A stretch of 64,000 nt of DNA. It comes from Lautropia dentalis (GTDB lineage: Bacteria; Pseudomonadota; Gammaproteobacteria; Burkholderiales; Burkholderiaceae_E). Shown here piece by piece: positions 47,675-55,320 of this stretch. Position 1 is the stretch's first letter. Each line of letters begins with the position of its first letter. Where the stretch lies: contig NZ_RRUE01000002.1 in NCBI RefSeq assembly GCF_003892345.1, positions 815,655 to 879,654 on the forward strand, read 5' to 3'. The notes under the pieces are model-generated. The model was given only the letters and a program-made list of their open reading frames with translations. It was not told the origin of the DNA and did not search any database. The position numbers and the translations under genes were made by a program.

Positions 47675-48180
47675 GGCTGTTTTTGTCGGTTTGTCCCTGG
47701 TGGTATGCGGCCACGCCCACCGACGTCCATCCGTCCGGACGCACCAGACGGACAGGAGGAGGGAGGGCCGCTCGTATCCGGGACCGTTCTGAAACGGCCG
47801 GGCAAAGGTGACACAACGTGCCACCATGCGTTGTCCACTGTCTCATGTTTGGTCGGCAGGGGCCATCCTGATATGTAAAAAACTGCCTGTGACCCTGTAA
47901 GAGATTTACGGTGTTCCCATGGGGGTAGACATGATTCTTCAATTATTGAAATAAACGTTAATTGGCCGGAAATGGTCTGTTTTCAGGTACTTACCGAATC
48001 GGGGCGTTTGGGTGTCGGTATTTTTTTCAGGTGTATGAAAATAGTCAGTGATCCAGCATGTCAATGCGCAGGTATGGTCAGCGCCCCGGCATGGTCAACA
48101 TCCCAATATTGGTCAATACCCCAGCCTGGCCAGTGTCCCGGTATGTTCAATGCACCGGCATGAGCGGCACCCCGGCATGG
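47675..48180. other. Intergenic region with AT-rich promoter segment and 17-bp repeats
   Basis: No gene is seen. 47860-48040 is AT-rich and probably carries the promoter of the WecG/TagA gene; TTCAATTATTGAA at 47938-47950 is a perfect palindrome. From 48041 a 17-bp tandem repeat runs into the 3' end of the polymerase gene. Confidence 0.5.
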
Positions 48181-48193
48181 TCAGTGCCCCGGC
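48041..48193. repeat. 17-bp tandem repeat, nine copies, reaching into a coding 3' end
   Basis: Units start at 48041, 48058, 48074, 48091, 48108, 48126, 48143, 48160 and 48177, with a consensus of ATGGTCAnTGCCCCGGC. Unit length is 16-18 bp. The last unit covers the stop codon (48181-48183) and the last four codons of the Wzy 3 gene. Confidence 0.85.
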
Positions 48194-49656
48194 GCTTTTT
48201 GTTCCAGCATCTTTTTCTTCATTTCGGCGGCACGGGTCTCGAGCACCAGCACCATGCCGATCAGCATGTTCTGGAACGAGTAGTCCATAGCCTGCAGGCT
48301 GCCGAAGATGCACAGCGCCACCAGGCAGCCCAGCCCGGCGGGATAGCCGAGCCGGGCATTGCGAAAGGCCAGCCGGTAGGCCATGGCGAGGGTGATCATC
48401 AGTGAGGCGAAGCCGACCAGGCCGTAGGCGCTCAGCTCGTCGATGAAGGCGCTGTGCGCAATGAGGTGCGAACCGTTGAGGCGCTCGTTGTTGAGCTTGG
48501 TGCCCTCGCGGCCCACGCCGAACACGATCTGGATGGGTTCGCTCTGCAGCCAGCCGCGGAAGGCGTCGCTCTGCAGGGTGAGACGGCCGCTGGTGAGGGT
48601 GTCGGCACTGGCGCCCTTGGTGTAGAGGGTCTGGCCGGTGAGCCGGTTCTCGATCATCTTGATCATGTCCGGCTTGGCCATGGCGGTGACCAGCAGCGCG
48701 CCGATGATCAGCACCACCGGCGCGGCCAGCAGGCGGGTCCGTTTGGTGTAGATGGCCACCAGGATGAGGCCGAGGATCATGCCCAGCAGGCCGGCGCGGG
48801 CCGTGGTGAGCACGCACAGGCCGAAGCAGCCCAGTGCCAGTGCCATGTAGGGGAAGGAACGCCGCCCCGGAAAGCGTGCCGCCATGGTGAAGGCGCTGAT
48901 GCCGGCGATGGCATGGGCCAGTGACGCCGAGTGCTGGTTCTGGAAGACGCTGTTGTAGGCGGTGAGGTCGATGCCCGAGACGGCCGCCAGCGACCACTGC
49001 AGCCCCACCGGTGGCAGGATGCCGGCCAGCAGCGGTATCGAGATGATGCACAGAAAGAGCGGAAAGGCGCGGACGCTGATGTCGGCCACCGGATACCACC
49101 GCAGGGCCAGCAGGGCCATCAGCATGACGGGCACGAACATCCGGTTGGCGGTGAGGTTGATCGAGTAGGGGGCATCGGGAATGCCCAGCGCCGAGCCCCA
49201 GACCGGCCCCAGGCAGAAGAACAGGTAGGCCCAGAAGAGCGGCGCCAGTGCCCTGGCACCGGGCGGCAGCGGATACTTCCAGACGATGAAGAGTGCCGGC
49301 CCGAACACGGCCAAGCGCCAGAGCACGGCGTACTTGAGACCACCGATGCTCTGGGTCTCGAAATAGGTGAGAAAGAAGAACAGCACCACCCACACGGCCC
49401 AGGGCAGGGCGCCCCGGACCGCAGGCATGGGCAGGGTCAGGGGGGGCGCGGTGCGGCGAATCTGGCCGGGGCGCAGCACGGCGTCGCCGATGGTGCGGGA
49501 TTCGCCGGGGCGCAGGCCGACGTGGGCGCGGGACTGCCCCGGCCGCAGCGGCGGCGGGGTGCGCGCTTCGCCCGGTCGCAGGGGGCGGGGGGTACGGGTT
49601 TCGCCGGGCCTCAGCGGCCGGCCGGCGGTGGGCATCGGCTGGACGGCGGAATTCAT
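48181..49656 (-). CDS. O-antigen ligase/polymerase-like membrane protein with N-terminal LRPG repeats (Wzy 3)
   Basis: The product is 491 residues. Residues 14-70 form an LRPGE/LRPGQ repeat (five copies, spaced 10-15 residues, with Arg and Pro between). From about 80 there are ten or more membrane segments (WAVWVVLFFFLTYFETQSIG; LVALCIFGSLQAMDYSFQNM) with the periplasmic loop SGRLTLQSDAFRGWLQSEPI and GSHLIAHSAFIDELSAYGLV, whose GR and H-S-F pattern is typical of WaaL/Wzy proteins. It follows the flippase gene by 10 bp. The C-terminus (KKKMLEQKAPGH) is encoded partly by the 17-bp repeat. Confidence 0.88.
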   Translation of the reverse strand: MNSAVQPMPTAGRPLRPGETRTPRPLRPGEARTPPPLRPGQSRAHVGLRPGESRTIGDAVLRPGQIRRTAPPLTLPMPAVRGALPWAVWVVLFFFLTYFETQSIGGLKYAVLWRLAVFGPALFIVWKYPLPPGARALAPLFWAYLFFCLGPVWGSALGIPDAPYSINLTANRMFVPVMLMALLALRWYPVADISVRAFPLFLCIISIPLLAGILPPVGLQWSLAAVSGIDLTAYNSVFQNQHSASLAHAIAGISAFTMAARFPGRRSFPYMALALGCFGLCVLTTARAGLLGMILGLILVAIYTKRTRLLAAPVVLIIGALLVTAMAKPDMIKMIENRLTGQTLYTKGASADTLTSGRLTLQSDAFRGWLQSEPIQIVFGVGREGTKLNNERLNGSHLIAHSAFIDELSAYGLVGFASLMITLAMAYRLAFRNARLGYPAGLGCLVALCIFGSLQAMDYSFQNMLIGMVLVLETRAAEMKKKMLEQKAPGH

Positions 49657-49666
49657 GGGGGATGGC

Positions 49667-51112
49667 TCAGGTGGGATTGCTGTGCGGTTCGGTGGCTGGT
49701 GTGGCCGGCGTACCAGGTGAAGCGGGGCTGGCCGGCGTGGCGGCTGCAGGGGCCGGTACGGGCGCTGCAGCCGGGGTCGGGGAGGTGGTGGCGGCCGGGG
49801 AGGATGCTGCAGTGACCGCCCCCTCTGCGGCCGGGGATGCCGCGGTGCCGTAGATTTCGGCCGAGCGGCGGCGCAGTTCGCACAGATCGAAGAGGATGAG
49901 GGTCAGATAGCCGACGTAGGCGCCGGCGCTGATCCAGGTGTACATCTCGTGATGGGCGGCGAGGGTTGCGACGGCGGCCCCCAGGCCGAAGGCGGTGACG
50001 GCCTTGGTGACATGGTAGGTCTTGGTGGCGCGGATGAGCAGCGGTGCCTGCAGGATGGCCTGGGCGAACACCAGCGGCAGCAGGCCGGCGGCGATGCGCA
50101 GGTAGGTGGCCGAGTCGGCATATTTGGCGCCGTAGATGGCCGTCATCAGCGGATTGGCGATGAGATCGAGCACCAGCGTGAGGCAGAAGGCGATGCCGCC
50201 GGCAAAGAGGGCGAGGCCGATGTGGTGGTTGCGGTTGATGGCACCGGGCTTGAACAGCGTCTTGGCGCCCACCACCACGGCCAGCATGGCGCCGAAGGCA
50301 AAGGCCGCCTCCAGCAGCGTCATGGCGGCGGCATATTGCGACAGCACGTCGGCCGGCATGGTCTTGCCCAGTGTGACCCGGTCGATGCGCGACAGGGCCA
50401 CCGAGGCACTCGATGCCACGGCCAGGGCCGCCCCCTGGGCGAACAGGTTGAACATCAGCTTCCAGTCCACCAGGCCCAGGTGGATGCGACGCTGCGGAAT
50501 CCAGCGCCAGCACAGCAGGATGGTGAGCATGCCGATCTCGCCGATCCAGCCCCAGACCACCCAGGTGACCGGGCCGCCGACGGCCATGACCCAGACCACC
50601 ACGCCCAGCCGGGTGAACATGCCGATGATGCGGGCTATCTGGGGAAAGCGGAAGTTCTCCTGGGCGTACAGTTCGTGCACGGCCAGCGAGACCGGCTGGC
50701 CGATCAGCAGCACCACGGCCCACAGCAGCGCCAGCTGCAGGATGGTGGGATCGGGCATGGTGGCGCACCACAGCACCAGCGGTACGGCGGTGAGCAGACC
50801 GCTGATGATCTTGGCGGCCAGCGCGGTGTTCCAGAGCCGTGGCATGGTCTCGGGTGGCTCGGCACAGATGCGCGGCAGCAGCACCCGTTCGCCGGAGATG
50901 CTGCCGATGGTGCCGAACACCAGCCACAGCGACATGGCGATCTGCCAGTTGGCGAAAGTGGCGTGGTCGAAGCGGCGGGCGATGTGGCTGGCAATCCAGA
51001 GGCCGATGCACATCTGCAGCACGCGCTCGGCGGCCAGCATGATGAAGGTGTAGAGCGACGACTGGTGGGTGCGGTAGAAACTGCCGAGCGATTTCCGGGA
51101 AATACGCGCCAT
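49667..51112 (-). CDS. Oligosaccharide flippase (Wzx 3) with Ala/Pro-rich tail
   Basis: MOP-type flippase of 481 residues from the ATG at 51112. About 12 membrane segments (QSSLYTFIMLAAERVLQMCI; ALLWAVVLLIGQPVSLAVHE; AVASSASVALSRIDRVTLGK). The last 60 residues are Ala/Pro/Thr/Ser-rich without charge clusters. It lies 10 bp upstream of Wzy 3 and forms a two-gene minus-strand unit. Confidence 0.88.
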   Translation of the reverse strand: MARISRKSLGSFYRTHQSSLYTFIMLAAERVLQMCIGLWIASHIARRFDHATFANWQIAMSLWLVFGTIGSISGERVLLPRICAEPPETMPRLWNTALAAKIISGLLTAVPLVLWCATMPDPTILQLALLWAVVLLIGQPVSLAVHELYAQENFRFPQIARIIGMFTRLGVVVWVMAVGGPVTWVVWGWIGEIGMLTILLCWRWIPQRRIHLGLVDWKLMFNLFAQGAALAVASSASVALSRIDRVTLGKTMPADVLSQYAAAMTLLEAAFAFGAMLAVVVGAKTLFKPGAINRNHHIGLALFAGGIAFCLTLVLDLIANPLMTAIYGAKYADSATYLRIAAGLLPLVFAQAILQAPLLIRATKTYHVTKAVTAFGLGAAVATLAAHHEMYTWISAGAYVGYLTLILFDLCELRRRSAEIYGTAASPAAEGAVTAASSPAATTSPTPAAAPVPAPAAATPASPASPGTPATPATEPHSNPT

Positions 51113-51697
51113 GGAGCCTGTGACAGCCCCCTTGGGGCGGGGGATGCCGGAGGAAAAAGGAGTTCGGACCGGGCCCGCGCAGCCGGACGGTGTGGATGGA
51201 TGCCGTGACGGCGGGGCGGGGGACGGGGGATGCTGTGGATGAGACACAGCCGGGACGGTACGGTATGCCTGTGGCCGCCGGGCGGCTGTGACTTCCGTGG
51301 CAGCCCGTGTGTCAGGCCGGCTGCGGCCGGAAACCGGGCCGCAGGCTGCCGGGGCGGAATACCGCGCCACCGGCCCGTCCGTTGCCGGCGGTGAACCGGG
51401 ATCGAATGTCCCATGTTTCCGCGATATTAAAGGGCTGTGCCGGTTAACAAGGACGCAACCATGTAAGAAGTTATGCAATCTGCAAGGGTGCGTTGTTTTG
51501 CGCCACAGGCCCGGCCGCGTCGCATCCCTTCACTCCCTACAATGTACTCCCCTCCTTCTTTCATACCCCTTTTGGCGCTGTGGCGTAAAATTGATCGACG
51601 ACGAATTTCCGGCTAAGGTCCGGGGTTCACGCTCTCCCACTCCGCGTCGCGCGCACAGCCCCTTTCACTCTCCGGTTCCACCTTCCGGTGCCATTCA
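51113..51697. other. Divergent promoter region between Wzx 3 and the WecA-type gene
   Basis: No gene is seen. 51420-51610 is less GC-rich; TACAAT at 51538-51543 is a possible plus-strand -10 with a poor -35. Confidence 0.4.
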
Positions 51698-52858
51698 ATG
51701 TCTGACCTCGATCTGGCCGCCTTTGTCGCCTCCTTCCCCTGGATGATCTTTGTGGTGGGGGCGCTGCTGTCGCTGTTCCTGTCGCTGGCCCTCAAACCGG
51801 TTGCCCGGCGCACCGGCTGGGTGGACAAGCCCAATTTCCGCAAGATCCACAAGGGCGAGATTCCGCTGATCGGGGGCTGGTCGATCCTCGCGGCGGCCAT
51901 CGTGCTGCAGATCTGGGGGCCGGCCGAACAGCGGGCGCCGCTGGGGTACTGGATCGGCGGGTTGCTGCTGTTCATCGTGGCCATGATCGACGACCGCAGC
52001 CCGATCCGGGCCCGCTACCGGGCGCTGGTGCAGCTGGGGGCGGCCGTGGCCGGTGTGGCCATTGGTGGACAGGTGCTGCCCACCCTGGGCGATTTCCTTG
52101 GTCTGGGGGCCATCTCGACGATGTGGCTGATGGTGCCCATCAGCATCATCGGGACGGTGGCGGTGGTCAATGCCGTCAACTTCACCGATGGCGCCGACGG
52201 CCTGTGCGGCGGTCTGAGCTTCATCAGCCTGTTCTGGTTCACGGTGGCGCTGATCATCTCCTCGCGCTATGCCGTGGCCCTGCACGTCGAGCCGGCGCCC
52301 TACGCGGCCAGCATGCTGCCGCTGGCGGCGGCGCTGCTGGGGGGCATTGCGGGCTTTCTGTGGTTCAACCTGCGCAGCCCGTTCCGCAAGAAGGCGGCGG
52401 TGTTCCTGGGCGACAGCGGCAGCATGCTGCTGGGCTTCACGCTGGCGTGGTTCTCCATTCATGTCACCTCGGCCTATGGCGCGGCCAGCGTCAAGCCGGT
52501 GGTCTGCCTGTGGATCGTGGCCGTGCCGCTGGCCGATTCGGCCTCCTGCATCATCCGCCGCATCCTCTCCGGCGTCACCCCCATGACGCCCGATACCAAG
52601 CACCTGCACCACCTGGTGCAGCGGCTGGGCTGCACGCCGGGGCAGGCGGTGTTCGCCATCCATATGGCGGCCTTCGTCTGTGGCCTGGTGGGCGTGACCG
52701 GCTGGGCGCTGGGTGCCTCCGAGCCCATGCTGTTCGGCGGCTTCGTGGCGGCCCTGCTGGGCTTCATCGTCTGGACCAACCTCACCTGGCGCCGCATCGA
52801 CCGCGAGGACGTGGCCGCCGGCCGGGTGGTCGATCCCCAGCCGGAGCCGGAGGCGTAG
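51698..52858 (+). CDS. WecA-type polyprenyl-phosphate GlcNAc-1-phosphate transferase
   Basis: Integral membrane enzyme of the MraY/WecA family, 386 residues, that puts a sugar-1-phosphate (usually GlcNAc-1-P) on undecaprenyl phosphate and so starts the repeat unit. Landmarks: DKPNFRKIHKGEIPLIGGWS, NAVNFTDGADGLCGGLSFIS (Mg-binding Asp region), FLGDSGSMLLGFTLAWF and DTKHLHHLVQR, the C-terminal His-rich loop. About ten membrane segments. First gene of a plus-strand unit with YvcK-like, GT4, Wzc 2 and phosphatase genes. The exact sugar is inferred from neighbouring WecB and WecG/TagA. Confidence 0.9.
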   Translation: MSDLDLAAFVASFPWMIFVVGALLSLFLSLALKPVARRTGWVDKPNFRKIHKGEIPLIGGWSILAAAIVLQIWGPAEQRAPLGYWIGGLLLFIVAMIDDRSPIRARYRALVQLGAAVAGVAIGGQVLPTLGDFLGLGAISTMWLMVPISIIGTVAVVNAVNFTDGADGLCGGLSFISLFWFTVALIISSRYAVALHVEPAPYAASMLPLAAALLGGIAGFLWFNLRSPFRKKAAVFLGDSGSMLLGFTLAWFSIHVTSAYGAASVKPVVCLWIVAVPLADSASCIIRRILSGVTPMTPDTKHLHHLVQRLGCTPGQAVFAIHMAAFVCGLVGVTGWALGASEPMLFGGFVAALLGFIVWTNLTWRRIDREDVAAGRVVDPQPEPEA

Positions 52859-52937
52859 CGTAGCGCGCGTCATGGGCGAATGAGTCCGTGACCATGTTCC
52901 AGGCGGGCTTCATGCCTGCGCCGGCCACAGTCCCGGC

Positions 52938-54047
52938 ATGCCCGGCCGGATGGTGCATACTGATGGTTTCGAACCTACTTCGAGCTGGCACGTGGTCGCG
53001 CTGAAACCCTGGACAACCCCGGCAGAGAACACCCCCGATACCGACGAGACGCTGGGCGACCGTCCCCGGGTGGCGGTGATCGGCGGGGGAACTGGCCTGC
53101 CGGTGATCCTGCGCGGCCTCAAGCGGCTGGACGTGGCCATCACGGCCATCGTGACCGTGGCCGACGACGGCGGCAGCAGCGGCATCATCCGCGACTACAT
53201 CGACGTGGTGCCGCCCGGCGACATCCGCAACTGCATCTGCGCGCTGGCGCGTACCGATGCCGTGCTGCTGGACCTGTTCCAGTACCGCTTCGACACCGAG
53301 GACGACTTTCTCTCCGGCCACGCCATCGGCAACCTGCTGATTGCCGGGCTGAAGGAGATGCGGGGGTCGATCTCGGAGGCGCTGGCCCTGCTGTCGGGCT
53401 GGATGCAGGTGCAGGGGCAGATCCTGCCGGCGGCGGCCGAGCCGCTGGTGCTGCATGCCGAGTTTGCCGATGGCTCCCGCGCCACCGGCGAGTCGAAGAT
53501 CGCCCGCCAGGGCAAGCGCATTGCGCGCGTCACGCTCACCACCATGGACGGTGCCCCGGCCCGCACGGCCTCGCCGCAGGTGGTGGAGGCCATCATGGCG
53601 GCCGACCTGGTGGTGCTGGGACCGGGCAGTCTGTACACCAGCATCCTGCCCAACCTGCTGGTCAGCGAGATTGGCGAGGCGGTGTGCCGCACCCGCGCCG
53701 AGGTCGTCTATATATGCAACATCATGACCCAGCGTGGCGAGACGGAAGGCTTTACCGATGCCGACCATGTGCGGGTGCTCCATCAGCATTTGCAACAGTG
53801 TTTTATCAATACGGCACTCGTAAATACTGCCGACATTCCGCCGGATTATCTGTCGCGTCACCCCAGTGGTGAGTATTCGCGGGCCGTCGTTCACGATCCC
53901 GACGGTTTGCGGGAGGAAGGCTGCCGCATCATTTCCGGCGACTTTCTGCGCCTCAAAAAGGAAGGGGCCTATCACGCCACCGGGCGGGTCGTGCAAGAAT
54001 TACGTCATTTACTCCACGCAACAACCGCGTTTTCAAAAATCCAGTAA
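52938..54047 (+). CDS. YvcK/CofD-like protein
   Basis: The product is 369 residues; E. coli YbhK is about 300. The core begins RPRVAVIGGGTGLPVILRGL near residue 43, then VADDGGSSGIIRDYIDVVPP, GDIRNCICALA, DDFLSGHAIGNLLIAGLKE, VVLGPGSLYTSILPNLLV and VYICNIMTQRGETEGF. In Bacillus, YvcK binds UDP-GlcNAc and links carbon flow to cell-wall synthesis; that would suit its place beside a GlcNAc-transferase gene. The N-terminal 42 residues have no clear family match, and an ATG at 52950 is an alternative start. Confidence 0.88.
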   Translation: MPGRMVHTDGFEPTSSWHVVALKPWTTPAENTPDTDETLGDRPRVAVIGGGTGLPVILRGLKRLDVAITAIVTVADDGGSSGIIRDYIDVVPPGDIRNCICALARTDAVLLDLFQYRFDTEDDFLSGHAIGNLLIAGLKEMRGSISEALALLSGWMQVQGQILPAAAEPLVLHAEFADGSRATGESKIARQGKRIARVTLTTMDGAPARTASPQVVEAIMAADLVVLGPGSLYTSILPNLLVSEIGEAVCRTRAEVVYICNIMTQRGETEGFTDADHVRVLHQHLQQCFINTALVNTADIPPDYLSRHPSGEYSRAVVHDPDGLREEGCRIISGDFLRLKKEGAYHATGRVVQELRHLLHATTAFSKIQ

Positions 54048-54198
54048 AACAACCCCTTCATACATCTTTCACGCTCATGCCCGCTGGGGGCGCGCTCCGG
54101 CATGGCGCTGGCCAGACCCGGTGGCAGCCATGCCCGGGGCAGGTGTGAGGAACGGACGCGTCTGCGCTGCCGCACATACAAAAGAGTCAGGGGATTTC

Positions 54199-55311
54199 AT
54201 GGCTGCTTCGTCGTCCATCGTCGTCTCCACCGGCCCGGCCCGTGGTCTGGTGGGGGGCGTTGCGCGCCACATGCTGCTGCTCGAGGACATCGCGCGGCAG
54301 CTGCCGGTGCGACTGGACTATTTCGAGATTGGCCGGCGCCCCGAAGAGACGGGGGCCTGGGCGCAGCTGCGCCGGCTGGTGGCCGACTATCGCGAGTTCG
54401 CGCGGCGTCTGCGGCAGGCCCGGCGCGAGAGCAGCCAGGTGGTGGCCCACGTCAACAGCTCGGTACGGCCGGTGTGCGTGGTGCGCGACGGCGGTTTCGT
54501 GCTCATTGCCCGGGCGCTGAAGGTGCCCGTCATCTATCAGGTGCATGGCTGCATGCTGCATGGCCCGGACGACGGGCGGCCCTGGCTGCGGCGCATCACC
54601 CGCTGGGTGCTGGCGCGGGCCGACCGGGTGGTGGTGCTCAGCCCTGCGCAGTCGGTGGCCATCGGTGGCCGCGCGGCCATGAATGCCGTGGCGGTCAACA
54701 ATGCCGTGTTCATGGAGCCGCCGCCCGAGCGGCCGGAGGGCGGACACACGCCGTTCCGTGTGCTGTATCTGGCCCGTTTCGTGCCCGAGAAGGGCGTGAT
54801 GCAGTGTCTGGACGCCATGAAGCTTCTCAAGGAGCGTGGCGTGCCGGTGCGTCTGCAGCTCTGCGGTGCCGGGCCACTGGAGGCGGAACTGCCCGGGCGC
54901 ATCGCCGAACTGGGGCTGCAGGACTGCGTGGAGCTGGTGGGGCGCGTGCCTGCCGACCAGACCCGTGCCCGGCTGGCCAGCAACGACCTGTTGTGGCTGC
55001 CCTCGCAGCACCCCGAGGGGCAGCCCTATGTGCTGATGGAGGCGCTCGAAGCCGGCATGCCGGCCATGATCTCCCGTGCCGGCGAGGTGGTGGGCGACAT
55101 GATCGATTCGGCCATGCAGTACGGGGGGCCGCTCATCGAGGCACGTCCCACCGGCGAGTCCTTCGCCGAACTGACCGAGGTGCTGGTCAACGACCGCGCC
55201 CACTTCCAGGCACTCTGCCGGGCCGCACGGCGCACGGCCGAGGCCACCTATTCGATGCAGGCCGTGCTGCCCCGGTGGCAGCAGGTCTGGAACATGACAA
55301 AAGCCGTTTGA
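54199..55311 (+). CDS. GT4-type glycosyltransferase
   Basis: The product is 370 residues from the ATG at 54199 (MAASSSIVVSTGPARGLVGG). The donor half has FRVLYLARFVPEKGVMQCLD, LCGAGPLEAELPGRIAEL and PEGQPYVLMEALEAGMPAMI, the latter with the E-x7-E motif of retaining GT4 enzymes. It lies 10 bp upstream of the Wzc 2 gene. The donor is unknown. Confidence 0.88.
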   Translation: MAASSSIVVSTGPARGLVGGVARHMLLLEDIARQLPVRLDYFEIGRRPEETGAWAQLRRLVADYREFARRLRQARRESSQVVAHVNSSVRPVCVVRDGGFVLIARALKVPVIYQVHGCMLHGPDDGRPWLRRITRWVLARADRVVVLSPAQSVAIGGRAAMNAVAVNNAVFMEPPPERPEGGHTPFRVLYLARFVPEKGVMQCLDAMKLLKERGVPVRLQLCGAGPLEAELPGRIAELGLQDCVELVGRVPADQTRARLASNDLLWLPSQHPEGQPYVLMEALEAGMPAMISRAGEVVGDMIDSAMQYGGPLIEARPTGESFAELTEVLVNDRAHFQALCRAARRTAEATYSMQAVLPRWQQVWNMTKAV

Positions 55312-55320
55312 CGTTTCATC

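Noticed and set aside
48041-48193. CRISPR array
   Set aside because: Units are contiguous 17-bp repeats without spacers, and no cas genes are near.
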